From assembly GCA_041746105.1 (NCBI GenBank), contig JBGTHP010000015.1:1-64000 (forward strand): DNA of 64,000 bases, written 5' to 3'. The notes below the pieces were generated by a model that was not told the DNA's origin, made no database searches, and was given only the letters and a program-made list of their open reading frames with translations. The stretch is from JBFHRE01 sp041746105. GTDB lineage: Bacteria > Actinomycetota > Acidimicrobiia > Spongiisociales > ZC4RG35. Positions 43,448 through 51,588 of this stretch are shown piece by piece. The position numbers were made by a program, and so were the translations under genes. How positions within the stretch are numbered: the stretch's first letter is position 1; each line of letters starts with the position of its first letter.

Positions 43448-43906
43448 CTCCGGTGGGGCCAGCACCGAAGCCTCGGCCTTGATCGATAGAGCGAGGCGTT
43501 CAAGGAAAGAGCGCACTGTTGATTCGGCCACCCGGTGCAACGCAAGTCGGTCGAGCACGCGTCCCAACCCATCGAGGGGAGCCTCGTAGTTTCCTCGGAA
43601 CAACACCTGGCATCGATCATCCGGGAGCGGAGCGACTACCAACTCCGCCCGCATGATCGGGAAGAGACCGGTGGCGTTCATGGCCTCCCACTCGAGCGGT
43701 ATGGTCACACTCTCAAAACCTGGCAGCCACTCGCCAACCCTCATTTCGACCGCCGTTGAGAGAGCCCGCCCCGGTCCTACCGCCAGTCGCTCTCCTCTCC
43801 TGTAGGCAGCCGCTGCCCAAACTCGCAGGTCGTCTCGCGACTGCTCTATCAACCCGACGAGTGTCTCGAAAGGCAGCGGGATCTCGACGAAGTCCTGTAT
43901 CAACAT
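43436..43906 (-). CDS. SRPBCC-like protein, paralogue A
   Basis: A 156-residue SRPBCC-fold protein (IQDFVEIPLPFETLVGLIEQS start; C-terminal helix DGLGRVLDRLALHRVAESTVRSFLERL, quoted in parts). It is paralogous to the protein encoded just upstream (43906-44361): both end in a G-x-LLD/LD-LFLR-VA-x-S-L-x-x-x-L-like helix. The function is unknown. ATG 43906 overlaps that gene's stop (TGATG). Confidence 0.75.
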   Translation of the reverse strand: MLIQDFVEIPLPFETLVGLIEQSRDDLRVWAAAAYRRGERLAVGPGRALSTAVEMRVGEWLPGFESVTIPLEWEAMNATGLFPIMRAELVVAPLPDDRCQVLFRGNYEAPLDGLGRVLDRLALHRVAESTVRSFLERLALSIKAEASVLAPPESTK

Positions 43907-44361
43907 CAGTGCGGGATCCCGGTCAGTGCATCTACTGCAAACACCTGGCTGCGGATTCTCTTGCCGATCTCGTCGAGGTAGTTCTCCAAAGAGGCCTGGG
44001 CCACCCACCGCAGAAATAGGGTATCGAGCAGCCAGCCGAACGGACCGGCAGGCGGAATGTAACGGCCCTCCATTGCCAGCTCGACACCGGCATTCACCGG
44101 GCGCACCTGTAGATCTACATCCAGGCGCGGGAACAATTTCGACCCGACGGCTTGAAGCCTCAATTCGGCTGTCCAGGCGGGAGGGCTCGGCGAAACGAGT
44201 GGGCGCTCGATCGCGCATTCGACCGGATGACCGATCTCCAGACGCCCCACCTTGACTCCAAGTCGCTCGGCACCCAACACCGAGGGGTCCCGATTGAGGA
44301 GACGGACCAGTGCGCCGTAGGACCAATCATCGGCTATCCGGGCCAGGTGAACGGAAGCCAC
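43906..44361 (-). CDS. SRPBCC-like protein, paralogue B
   Basis: A 151-residue protein of the same fold (VASVHLARIADDWSYGALV start, GPFGWLLDTLFLRWVAQASLE in the last helix, quoted in parts). GTG 44361 lies one base after the CBS gene stop, with GGAGG upstream; a longer frame into the CBS gene is rejected. It forms a CBS - B - A operon whose promoter region carries a DosR-like box. Confidence 0.75.
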   Translation of the reverse strand: MASVHLARIADDWSYGALVRLLNRDPSVLGAERLGVKVGRLEIGHPVECAIERPLVSPSPPAWTAELRLQAVGSKLFPRLDVDLQVRPVNAGVELAMEGRYIPPAGPFGWLLDTLFLRWVAQASLENYLDEIGKRIRSQVFAVDALTGIPH

Positions 44362-44362
44362 T

Positions 44363-44758
44363 TCAGCCCTCCATGATCGCCCACAGCAGGTCCTTGATCG
44401 AGACCATACCGAGGAGTTTGCCGTGTTCCACCACTGGCAGATGTCGATAACCGGTGGCCAGCATCCATCGAGCCGCCTCGGAAGGCGCAACATCGGGGGC
44501 CAGGTCGTCAGGGTCGGGCGTCATATATCCGGAAACTGCCGTGGTCGCCAGATCGGCTTCTTCTGCCACCGCCCGCAACAGATCACGTTCGGTGAAGATC
44601 CCCATCAGCTTGCCATTTTCGATGACGCCCAATGAACCGATGCCAGAATCATTCAGCGTCTTTGCCGCATCAACCAATGAAAGGTCGAGACCGCAAACCT
44701 TTGCCTCACCAGAGAGTAGATCCCTGACCTCGGTCATCGTCGTGTTGAATTCGGTCAT
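44363..44758 (-). CDS. CBS-domain pair protein
   Basis: A 131-residue stand-alone Bateman module: two CBS domains (residues about 10-60 with IGSLGVIENGKLMGIFTERDLL, and 75-128 with HLPVVEHGKLLGMVSIKDLL). It is the same size and layout as mycobacterial Hrp1 (Rv2626c), a DosR-regulon protein. Adenosine nucleotides are the usual ligands. GAGGAGGT lies five bases before the ATG. Divergent from the universal stress gene. Confidence 0.88.
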   Translation of the reverse strand: MTEFNTTMTEVRDLLSGEAKVCGLDLSLVDAAKTLNDSGIGSLGVIENGKLMGIFTERDLLRAVAEEADLATTAVSGYMTPDPDDLAPDVAPSEAARWMLATGYRHLPVVEHGKLLGMVSIKDLLWAIMEG

Positions 44759-44832
44759 GGGAAACCTCCTCGGTTGATTTAGATCATGGCCGACCGCACA
44801 CCAGATTTCTGCGTGTCTAGGACCCCCAACCG

Positions 44833-44847
44833 AGGGACTTTGGTCAC
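44833..44847. promoter_or_regulatory. DosR/DevR-like box 1 (CBS/Usp intergenic)
   Basis: AGGGACTTTGGTCAC matches the core of the published mycobacterial DosR box GGGACTWWAGTCCC at 12 of 14 positions. It lies between the CBS gene and the universal stress gene, both typical DosR targets, in a 250-bp region with no gene. A weaker GGGCATTTTTCCCC is at 44943-44956. Confidence 0.65.
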
Positions 44848-44909
44848 ATTCGATGGTTGTGAACCAGTAGCGAACAGCGTGTACCGGTCGTGAACGCCCC
44901 TTCTATCAC

Positions 44910-44936
44910 CCAACCGATACCGATCCGATCGGTTGG
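44910..44936. promoter_or_regulatory. inverted repeat upstream of the universal stress gene
   Basis: CCAACCGAT (44910-44918) and ATCGGTTGG (44928-44936) are perfect 9-bp arms with a 9-bp centre that itself repeats ACCGAT. It lies 70-100 bases before the usp start and may be an operator or a leader hairpin. Confidence 0.5.
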
Positions 44937-45008
44937 TGGAACGGGCATTTTTCCCCTTGTCCATGGCCGGCCCCGCAATCATGCTGGAAGGAGAAAGGAG
45001 AGCCCACG

Positions 45009-45425
45009 ATGCCCGTTGTTGTTGGAGTCGATGCATCGACGCTTGCCCCGCTGGTGATCCACCATGCAGCAGAACACGCCAAGACACGAAAGACCGACCT
45101 CCACGTCGTCCATGTCTTCCACCCACCCATCCTCCCGTATATGGGTGCCCCGATCGACATGTCGGCGATAGAGAAGTCTCAACGACAGGCCGTTTGGCAG
45201 TCGATAAGCCCAACGCTGGACAGCCTCGAGGTTGATGTCGAACGAGTTGATCTCGAGGGCTACCCGCCCGACACGCTGGTCGACTATGCGAAAAACGTCA
45301 AAGCGTCTCTGCTCGTGGTGGGGTCCCGAGGCAGAGGTGAATTTGCGTCCCTCATCCTCGGTTCGACCTCGCATCGAGCTATCCACCTCGCTTCCTGCGA
45401 TGTACTGGTTGTGAAAGGCGAATAA
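45009..45425 (+). CDS. universal stress protein (UspA family)
   Basis: A 138-residue single-domain Usp with the ATP-binding block GSRGRGEFASLILGSTSHRA near residue 103 (GxRGxG-9x-GSTS type) and PVVVGVDAST at the start. AAGGAG-rich SD upstream of ATG 45009. In mycobacteria such proteins are induced through DosR; a DosR-like box lies 160 bases upstream. Confidence 0.9.
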   Translation: MPVVVGVDASTLAPLVIHHAAEHAKTRKTDLHVVHVFHPPILPYMGAPIDMSAIEKSQRQAVWQSISPTLDSLEVDVERVDLEGYPPDTLVDYAKNVKASLLVVGSRGRGEFASLILGSTSHRAIHLASCDVLVVKGE

Positions 45426-45458
45426 GGGTTGGGGGCGGTTTCTGACCACCCCCAACCC
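45426..45458. terminator. bidirectional hairpin between usp and the multicopper oxidase
   Basis: GGGTTGGGGGCGG (45426-45438), loop TTTCTGA, CCACCCCCAACCC (45446-45458): 13-bp stem with one mismatch, starting on the base after the usp stop and lying 14 bases before the convergent oxidase stop. The plus side continues CAAAAG, without a strong T-run. Confidence 0.7.
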
Positions 45459-45472
45459 CAAAAGAGGCTCGA

Positions 45473-46837
45473 CTATGCGTTCTCCTCAACGATCAAAGCC
45501 GTAACCATCCCAAACATCCCCTCTTCCTTCTCGACATGGTTGAGGATGTGGCAGTGCCATACCCACACCCCTGGATCGGTTGACTGGGCCAGCACGGTGT
45601 AGCGCTCTCCCGGTGCCACGTTGAGTGTGTCGACCCAATACGGATAGTCGAGCGGGATGCCATCTTTGGCGATCACCAATCCGTTGAACTGGTGCTGGTG
45701 CATCGGATGGATCTGAAGGCCCTCATTGAAATAGTGCACGAGAAACCAGTCGTTCTGTTTGAGCGCGTAGGGCTCGGTGGCAGGGAAGGATTTCCCGTTC
45801 AGAGATAGCCCGATGACGCCGGCGTCGTTCAGGACCATCGGGATTTCCGCCGAGAGTTCGATCTCGTCTGGGAGAGTCACGCCCGATACCGTCATTCCGG
45901 TTGGAAGCGGCATGTCTCCGATCATGAATGCCGCAAAAAGCCCGTTCGGGACCTGCATCTGGCCGTGGTGATGTGCGTGATACATGCCGACGGCCAGGTG
46001 GGTCGCCTCGAATTCGTAGGTGAATGTCTCACCCGGTTTGATCAAGGGCTGGGTGAGGGGAGCGACGCCGTCCATGTTGTTCGGGGTGTCGATCCCGTGC
46101 CAATGGACATCGGTACCCATCGGGAGCTTGTTTGTGACGTTGATCCGGACGAAATCGCCGACGTCCACCTTGATCATTGGTCCTGGAACCATTCCGTTGT
46201 AGGTCCATGCGTCCACGAACTTGCCTGGCTCCACCTCCCACTCGACGATCTCGGCGGTGATGTCAAAAACTTTGGCGCCGTCGGCTGCGATCGATGGCTC
46301 CAGGACCTGGTTTCCTATACCTTCGGTTTCTGCCGGGAATGCAAGGATCGAATCCATCATGGCCTGGTCGAGCGCCTCCCAGTCGACGTCTTCGCCGTCG
46401 TGGCCCGTAGGCCCCGTGGCATCTGCCCCAACCACCAGCGTCGCCTTCATCCCGGCTTCCTTGTGGCCGGGGATGGCGCAAAAGATCTCGTAGGTTCCGG
46501 CGCTCAGGTCGGACAGTTCCCAGGTACCGACCTCGCCGGAGTTGAAGTCGTCCGATTGGCCTTGGCCTTCGATGGCAACGTTGTGAACCACACCACCCTC
46601 ATTGTCGAGTTCAAACGTCACGGGACCAGGTTTAAGCGAGAGATCGCCCTCGATGCTGAACTCGGCCAGTGTCAGTTTCGCCAGCTGGGTTTCCGCCGCG
46701 CCGGCCGCTCCTCCGGCCGCGACCCCCGTCCCGGCAGGCCTCGTCGCCATGGCAATCACGGCCATCGCCGCAATCAGCACTCCCATGAGCGCCAGCAGTG
46801 CGAGGAATCCGTCGAACAGCCTGCCCTGTCCTTTCAT
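45473..46837 (-). CDS. three-cupredoxin multicopper oxidase
   Basis: A 454-residue exported or membrane-anchored protein (hydrophobic helix about residues 10-30). Domain 1 (50-140) is a plastocyanin-like type 1 site: His85, Cys120, His125, Met130. Domains 2-3 form a two-domain laccase-like core with all four copper motifs: HWH 245-247, HAHHH 287-291, HPMHQH 377-382 and HCHILNH 428-434 plus axial Met441. This is a full trinuclear set, so oxidase activity on O2 is expected rather than nitrite reduction only. ATG 46837 has AAGGAG upstream. It faces the PNPOx gene across DosR-like box 2. Confidence 0.88.
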   Translation of the reverse strand: MKGQGRLFDGFLALLALMGVLIAAMAVIAMATRPAGTGVAAGGAAGAAETQLAKLTLAEFSIEGDLSLKPGPVTFELDNEGGVVHNVAIEGQGQSDDFNSGEVGTWELSDLSAGTYEIFCAIPGHKEAGMKATLVVGADATGPTGHDGEDVDWEALDQAMMDSILAFPAETEGIGNQVLEPSIAADGAKVFDITAEIVEWEVEPGKFVDAWTYNGMVPGPMIKVDVGDFVRINVTNKLPMGTDVHWHGIDTPNNMDGVAPLTQPLIKPGETFTYEFEATHLAVGMYHAHHHGQMQVPNGLFAAFMIGDMPLPTGMTVSGVTLPDEIELSAEIPMVLNDAGVIGLSLNGKSFPATEPYALKQNDWFLVHYFNEGLQIHPMHQHQFNGLVIAKDGIPLDYPYWVDTLNVAPGERYTVLAQSTDPGVWVWHCHILNHVEKEEGMFGMVTALIVEENA

Positions 46838-46915
46838 TCTGAGTTCTCCTTGTTGTGGTCGAATCACTCTGTCACGATGACGGACACCCAAATTGCCGGT
46901 GGAGTCACTTGATGA

Positions 46916-46930
46916 GTGACCAAGGTCCCT
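46916..46930. promoter_or_regulatory. DosR/DevR-like box 2 (oxidase/PNPOx intergenic)
   Basis: Read on the minus strand it is AGGGACCTTGGTCAC, differing from box 1 at one base and matching the DosR core at 11 of 14. It lies 79 bases from the oxidase start and 85 from the PNPOx start. Confidence 0.6.
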
Positions 46931-47014
46931 ATTCGCCATTCGCGGGTTGGGACGTCCGGCCCTTACGTCTCCCCCGCCCTACGGGGAAGATGGGTAGAAC
47001 TGCAAAGGAGTTTC

Positions 47015-47428
47015 ATGACGAGTTTCACCGACCGAGTCGGCCTCGAGGTGATGACCACGGCCGAGTGCGACCACCTCCTCGCAACCACCGCGATCGGGAG
47101 GATCGGCTTCATCGCCGACGGGGATGTCGTGATTCTCCCGATCAATTTTCAGTTTGTCGGCGGGACCGTGGTGTTCCGGACGGGAACGGGGTCGAAACTG
47201 AGCGCAGCCCTGATGCACAGGCCGGTGGCCTTCGAGATCGACTCGTTCGATGTCAGTCTCCATAGCGGCTGGTCGGTGTTGGTCAAAGGAGTGGTGTCCG
47301 AGATCACCGACCCAGCCGAACTGGCGTCTATCGCGACGACGAACCTCAAACCGTGGGTGGACACCGTGGACCGTGACCGCTGGGTACGAATTAGACCGGA
47401 CGAGATCACCGGACGAAAGATCGCGTGA
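47015..47428 (+). CDS. pyridoxamine 5'-phosphate oxidase-fold flavin/nitroreductase-like protein
   Basis: A 137-residue split-barrel protein: CDHLLATTAIGRIGFIADGDVVILPINFQFVGG near the start (quoted in part), FRTGTGSKL, VAFEID and SGWSVLVKGVV. Family members bind FMN, F420 or haem. AAAGGAG lies four bases before ATG 47015. Its stop codon is inside the 12-bp hairpin at 47411-47438. Similar proteins occur in actinobacterial dormancy clusters. Confidence 0.82.
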   Translation: MTSFTDRVGLEVMTTAECDHLLATTAIGRIGFIADGDVVILPINFQFVGGTVVFRTGTGSKLSAALMHRPVAFEIDSFDVSLHSGWSVLVKGVVSEITDPAELASIATTNLKPWVDTVDRDRWVRIRPDEITGRKIA

Positions 47429-47438
47429 TCTTTCGTCC
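47411..47438 (+). terminator. 12-bp perfect hairpin over the PNPOx stop codon
   Basis: GGACGAAAGATC-gcgt-GATCTTTCGTCC is a perfect stem spanning the stop codon of the PNPOx gene and preceding ppdK by 62 bases. No T-run follows, so it may be a weak terminator, an RNA-stability element or part of a switch (see findings). Confidence 0.5.
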
Positions 47439-47500
47439 ATCCCATTGCCGGGCCACGAAAGATACGCTCTAGTTTCAACGGGGTGGAGGTTCGAACAGAT

Positions 47501-50104
47501 ATGAGATGGGCTTTCGATTTTGCTGAAGGTTCAGCTCAGCAGAAGGAACTATTGGGGGGCAAAGGCGCCTACCTGGCCGAAATGGTCCGAATGGGACTCG
47601 ATGTGCCAAACGGTTTCACGGTAACGACCGACGCCTGTCGCTACATAATGAATGAAGGCACGGTGCCTGCCGATCTGTGGCATCAGGTCGACGAGGCCAT
47701 TGGCCGGCTCGAGCAGGACAGTGGACGAACCTTTGGGAGGGGTCCGGATCCACTTCTGGTTTCTGTCCGCTCTGGTGCCAAGTTCTCGATGCCCGGAATG
47801 ATGGACACCGTGCTCAACCTCGGTCTCAACGACGACATGAGGGAGACCCTGGCCCGGTGGGCCGGCGACGACCACTTCGCATGTGATGCTCATCGCCGTT
47901 TTCTGCAGATGTATGCCGACGTCGTACTCGGGTTGGAGGAAGAACCGTTTGAGGATGTCCTCACCGACCTCCGACGTCGAGCCGGCGCCGACAACGATTC
48001 CGATCTCTCGAGTGAACAACTCGTCGAGGCCATCGAAGCTTTCAAGAAGCTCATTGCCGACGCCGGAAAGACGGTTCCCGACGATCCCCGCGAACAACTC
48101 CACTCCACGATCGAAGCCGTCTTCCGTTCCTGGAACAACCCCCGCGCACATACCTATCGCCGCATCAACTCGATCCCAGACAGTTTGGGAACGGCGGCAA
48201 ATGTCCAGATGATGGTCTTCGGAGACCTGGGAGAAGACTCAGGAACCGGTGTCTGTTTCACGAGAGATCCGGCAACTGGAACCAAAAACCCATTTGGCGA
48301 CTATCTGCCGCGAGCCCAGGGCGAGGATGTTGTCGCAGGGACCCGGAACACGCTCACGCTCGATGACATGGCGGCACTCTGCCCGGACCAGCATGCCGAA
48401 CTGCTCCAGATCATGGATCGCCTTGAGCAACACACTTGCGACATGGCGGACATCGAGTTCACAGTCGAACGAGGCAAGCTCTGGATCCTCCAGACACGTT
48501 CGGGAAAGAGGACCGCTGCCGCCGCCGTCAAGATCGCCGTTGACATGGTCGAAGAGAAGCTGATAGACAAACGGACTGCTCTCAAGAGAGTGGATCCGGC
48601 ACAACTCGAACAACTCGAACGGCCCCGGATCGAAGACAAGGGCCACAAACGCCTGGCAGGTGGCGTTGCCGCCAGCCCTGGCGCCGCTTCCGGCGAGGCG
48701 GTCTTCGATTCCGACCGCGCGGTCGAAGCGCGGCGTCAAGGGCGCTCCGTGATCCTGGTGCGGCACGAGACGACACCAGACGACATCCACGGAATGGATG
48801 CTGCTGAAGGGATCCTCACTTCTCAAGGTGGAAAAACCAGCCACGCCGCGGTGGTGGCCCGCGGGATGGGAAAGCCGGCCGTCACCGGCGTCGCCGATCT
48901 CGTCATCGGACGAGGCACGGCCATCGCAACTGTGGGAGATGTCACATTTGTCGAAGGCGACCGAATCACGATTGACGGGACGACTGGTTCTTTGTACTTG
49001 GGGTCCGTTCCATTGGTCGAACCAAGACCGACCCCAGAACTGACCCATCTCCTCGAATGGGCCGACGAGGTGAGGACCATGGGAGTGCGGGCCAACGCCG
49101 ATACTCCGGCCGATGCTCGAAAGGCGCGCGATCACGGTGCGGAAGGTATAGGGCTCGCCAGGACAGAGCACATGTTTCTAGGCGAACGACTCGGGATCGT
49201 CCAGGACATCATCCTTGCCGACGACCGCGGCCTGCGGCGCAAGGCGCTCGAGTCGCTCCAGACACTCCAAACAGACGACTTTGAAGGCATCCTCGCCGCG
49301 ATGGACGGCCTGCCGGTGGTCGTCAGGCTGCTCGATCCGCCACTCCATGAATTCCTACCACGACCGCTCGACATCGAACGCGACATGATCAACCGCGCAA
49401 AAAGGGGCGAGGACGCGGCGGATCTCGAGGATCTCTTGGTCCAGGTTTCAAGATGGGCCGAGGACAACCCGATGCTGGGGCTGCGTGGCGTCAGACTCGG
49501 GTTGATCGTCGACGATCTCTACCTGATGCAGGTTGACGCCGCCATCACCGCGGTGAAACGAAGACTCGATGCGGGTGGAGACCCCCACCTCGAGCTGATG
49601 ATCCCCCTGGTGTCGACCACAGAGGAGCTGCGACGCATGCGGGAGATGATCGAAGCCAGAGTCGAAGTTCACGGACTCGAGCGGAAGATACCGATCGGCA
49701 CGATGATCGAGCTCCCGCGGGCGGCTCTCATCGCGACGGAGCTCTCACACATCGCCGAGTTCTTTTCCTTCGGAACAAACGACTTGACCCAGATGACCTT
49801 CGGCCTGTCGCGCGACGATGCAGAGAGTCTGTTCCTTCGTGATTACCTCGAGCAAGGAATCCTCACCGTCGACCCATTCCAGACGATCGACCTCGACGGC
49901 GTCGGCCGCCTCATCCGGGTGGCGGTGAAGGAGGGTAGAGAAGGCAACCCGGATATCGTTCTCGGAGTGTGCGGGGAACACGGAGGCGATCCTGCCTCGA
50001 TCAGGTTCTGTCGCGAGGTCGGTCTCGACTACGTCTCGTGCTCTACGCCCAGAGTCCACGTCGCCCGGTTGGCTGCAGCTCAAGCCGAGCTTGACATGGG
50101 TTAG
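47501..50104 (+). CDS. ppdK: pyruvate, phosphate dikinase
   Basis: An 867-residue PPDK converting pyruvate, ATP and phosphate to PEP, AMP and PPi, or the reverse to make ATP. N-terminal ATP-grasp domain (LLGGKGAYLAEM, GQ-equivalent DLGEDSGTGVCFTRDP near 245), phospho-His in SQGGKTSHAAVVARGMGKP near 450, and PEP/pyruvate TIM barrel (TEHMF, CGEHGGDP with the catalytic Cys near 832). ATG 47501 has GTGGAGG 11 bases upstream; TACGCT at 47463-47468 is a possible -10. PPDK is part of anaerobic/dormancy regulons in other actinobacteria. Confidence 0.95.
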   Translation: MRWAFDFAEGSAQQKELLGGKGAYLAEMVRMGLDVPNGFTVTTDACRYIMNEGTVPADLWHQVDEAIGRLEQDSGRTFGRGPDPLLVSVRSGAKFSMPGMMDTVLNLGLNDDMRETLARWAGDDHFACDAHRRFLQMYADVVLGLEEEPFEDVLTDLRRRAGADNDSDLSSEQLVEAIEAFKKLIADAGKTVPDDPREQLHSTIEAVFRSWNNPRAHTYRRINSIPDSLGTAANVQMMVFGDLGEDSGTGVCFTRDPATGTKNPFGDYLPRAQGEDVVAGTRNTLTLDDMAALCPDQHAELLQIMDRLEQHTCDMADIEFTVERGKLWILQTRSGKRTAAAAVKIAVDMVEEKLIDKRTALKRVDPAQLEQLERPRIEDKGHKRLAGGVAASPGAASGEAVFDSDRAVEARRQGRSVILVRHETTPDDIHGMDAAEGILTSQGGKTSHAAVVARGMGKPAVTGVADLVIGRGTAIATVGDVTFVEGDRITIDGTTGSLYLGSVPLVEPRPTPELTHLLEWADEVRTMGVRANADTPADARKARDHGAEGIGLARTEHMFLGERLGIVQDIILADDRGLRRKALESLQTLQTDDFEGILAAMDGLPVVVRLLDPPLHEFLPRPLDIERDMINRAKRGEDAADLEDLLVQVSRWAEDNPMLGLRGVRLGLIVDDLYLMQVDAAITAVKRRLDAGGDPHLELMIPLVSTTEELRRMREMIEARVEVHGLERKIPIGTMIELPRAALIATELSHIAEFFSFGTNDLTQMTFGLSRDDAESLFLRDYLEQGILTVDPFQTIDLDGVGRLIRVAVKEGREGNPDIVLGVCGEHGGDPASIRFCREVGLDYVSCSTPRVHVARLAAAQAELDMG

Positions 50105-51015
50105 CCGCCGGCAAGGCGACGAGCCGCGCTCCATGGATCCAATCGCCGGGCCGCAAGGTCTTCGAGCATTTCGGGTGGCAGATCGCGGTGCATGACCTCA
50201 CCCTCCAACCGCGATACCAGCGCTCGCAGGGTGAGACGCACCGTCCGATCACGGCGATCGGCGATCAGATTCGGCTCGAGCCAGGCTCGATGGTCTGCCA
50301 CCGCTTTCGAGACGAGATCGATATCGGTGCCCATTCCTGCGGAGCAGGTCACGACGGGTACTCGCCAGCCCACTTGCGGGCCAAGTTCGAGCATCTGGAC
50401 CAGATGTCGAACCATCTCGTCGGCACCGCCGAGATCTGCCTTGTTGATACAAAGAACCTGGGCGACCTCGAGCAATCCCGCTTTGGCGGCCTGGATATCG
50501 TCACCCGACCGAGGCGGGAGCACCACGACCGTGGTATCGGCCAACTCGGCTATCTCCACCTCACTCTGACCGACACCGACCGTCTCCACGATCACAATGT
50601 CGACACCGGCGGCGTCGAGGGCCACGACCACCTTCGATGTGGAATCGGCAAGGCCGCCGAGCCGACCCCGGCTCGACATCGAACGGACAAAGACGCCTTC
50701 GTCGGAAACGTGTCGTTGCATCCGAAGACGATCCCCGAGTAGCGCTCCCCCGCTGAATGGACTCGAAGGGTCAACCGCAACTGCGGCTACGGTCAGGCCG
50801 TCATTCCGGTATTGCTCGATGAGCCGGTCGGTCAGCGTGGACTTTCCCGCCCCCGGGGGGCCGGTGATACCGGTCACCCACGCATTGCCTCCGGCCGCGT
50901 AGAGATCGGGGAGAACCGAATCGCCATCGCCGGCCTCGAGCAGCGTGATCAATCTCGCCAGAGAGCGTTTGTCGCCATTTCTGGTCGATACCAAAAGATC
51001 CGAGGAATCCGCCAC
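50101..51015 (-). CDS. meaB: MeaB/ArgK-type G-protein chaperone
   Basis: A 304-residue GTPase that protects and reloads methylmalonyl-CoA mutase or related B12 mutases. Walker A GPPGAGKSTLTDRL near residue 56, VDPSSPFSGGALLGDRLRM, VETVGVGQSEVEIA, and base-recognition NKADL near 195. GTG 51015 is chosen since TACGCT (51023-51028, minus) lies 7 bases upstream; a GTG at 51042 would add nine residues overlapping the promoter. The mutase itself is not in the window. Confidence 0.92.
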   Translation of the reverse strand: MADSSDLLVSTRNGDKRSLARLITLLEAGDGDSVLPDLYAAGGNAWVTGITGPPGAGKSTLTDRLIEQYRNDGLTVAAVAVDPSSPFSGGALLGDRLRMQRHVSDEGVFVRSMSSRGRLGGLADSTSKVVVALDAAGVDIVIVETVGVGQSEVEIAELADTTVVVLPPRSGDDIQAAKAGLLEVAQVLCINKADLGGADEMVRHLVQMLELGPQVGWRVPVVTCSAGMGTDIDLVSKAVADHRAWLEPNLIADRRDRTVRLTLRALVSRLEGEVMHRDLPPEMLEDLAARRLDPWSAARRLAGG

Positions 51016-51051
51016 GACCCGTAGCGTAGATCCCGGCGGCACAACCGAGCT

Positions 51052-51588
51052 TCAACCGAGCGCGGCCAGGTATTCGGCCAGCCATTCGTCGTCGAGGTCT
51101 CCAAAAGGTTCTGGAGCGCCTGGAAGAGTCCAGACATGGATCATCTCGTTGGTGACTGGCAGAGTGATCGACCCGATGGGACAGGTACCAAATGGCCCCG
51201 TCAACCCTGCCAGTGACGGAGGCGTCAAGGCAAAACAGACGTGATCGTGGGCATGCCACACGGTCAGCGGTCCACCTGGGGCCGGCCCGGAGGCACCGAT
51301 TTCATCCATCTGGAACATGGCACCCACGAGAACAGGTCCATCGGGCCCGGCCGCAAAGACCAACGTTTCTGGTGCCGCCGGGTCGAGGACCCTCCCATCG
51401 TTCTTGTAGTCGGGGTTGTCGGCGTGGTACCCCCGCCGGGCGAGGTCGTCGACCACGTAGCCGGCAGCGGCGGCGGCCTCGAGCGTCTGGAGAGGTTTGA
51501 GCTCGGCTACGACGCGCTGGTGGAGAGACGCCGAGGCTGCAACCTCCTCGGGGGTTGTTGGCCGGACCTCCATAATCGGAAGCAGCAC
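51052..51588 (-). CDS. hypothetical protein with His/Cys-containing core
   Basis: A 178-residue protein of unknown function (173 residues if ATG 51573 is used). Ser-His-rich core TVWHAHDHVCFALTPPSL near residue 110 and a C-terminal HVWTLPGAPEPFGDLDDEW could bind a metal; this is a guess. It overlaps the upstream membrane protein gene and lies 36 bases before meaB. Confidence 0.6.
   Translation of the reverse strand: MLLPIMEVRPTTPEEVAASASLHQRVVAELKPLQTLEAAAAAGYVVDDLARRGYHADNPDYKNDGRVLDPAAPETLVFAAGPDGPVLVGAMFQMDEIGASGPAPGGPLTVWHAHDHVCFALTPPSLAGLTGPFGTCPIGSITLPVTNEMIHVWTLPGAPEPFGDLDDEWLAEYLAALG

Noticed and set aside
44774..44787. FNR/CRP-like site TTGATTTAGATCAT
   Set aside because: Nine of ten arm positions match, but it overlaps the probable -10 region of the CBS gene and no FNR/CRP gene is in view; kept only as a remark.
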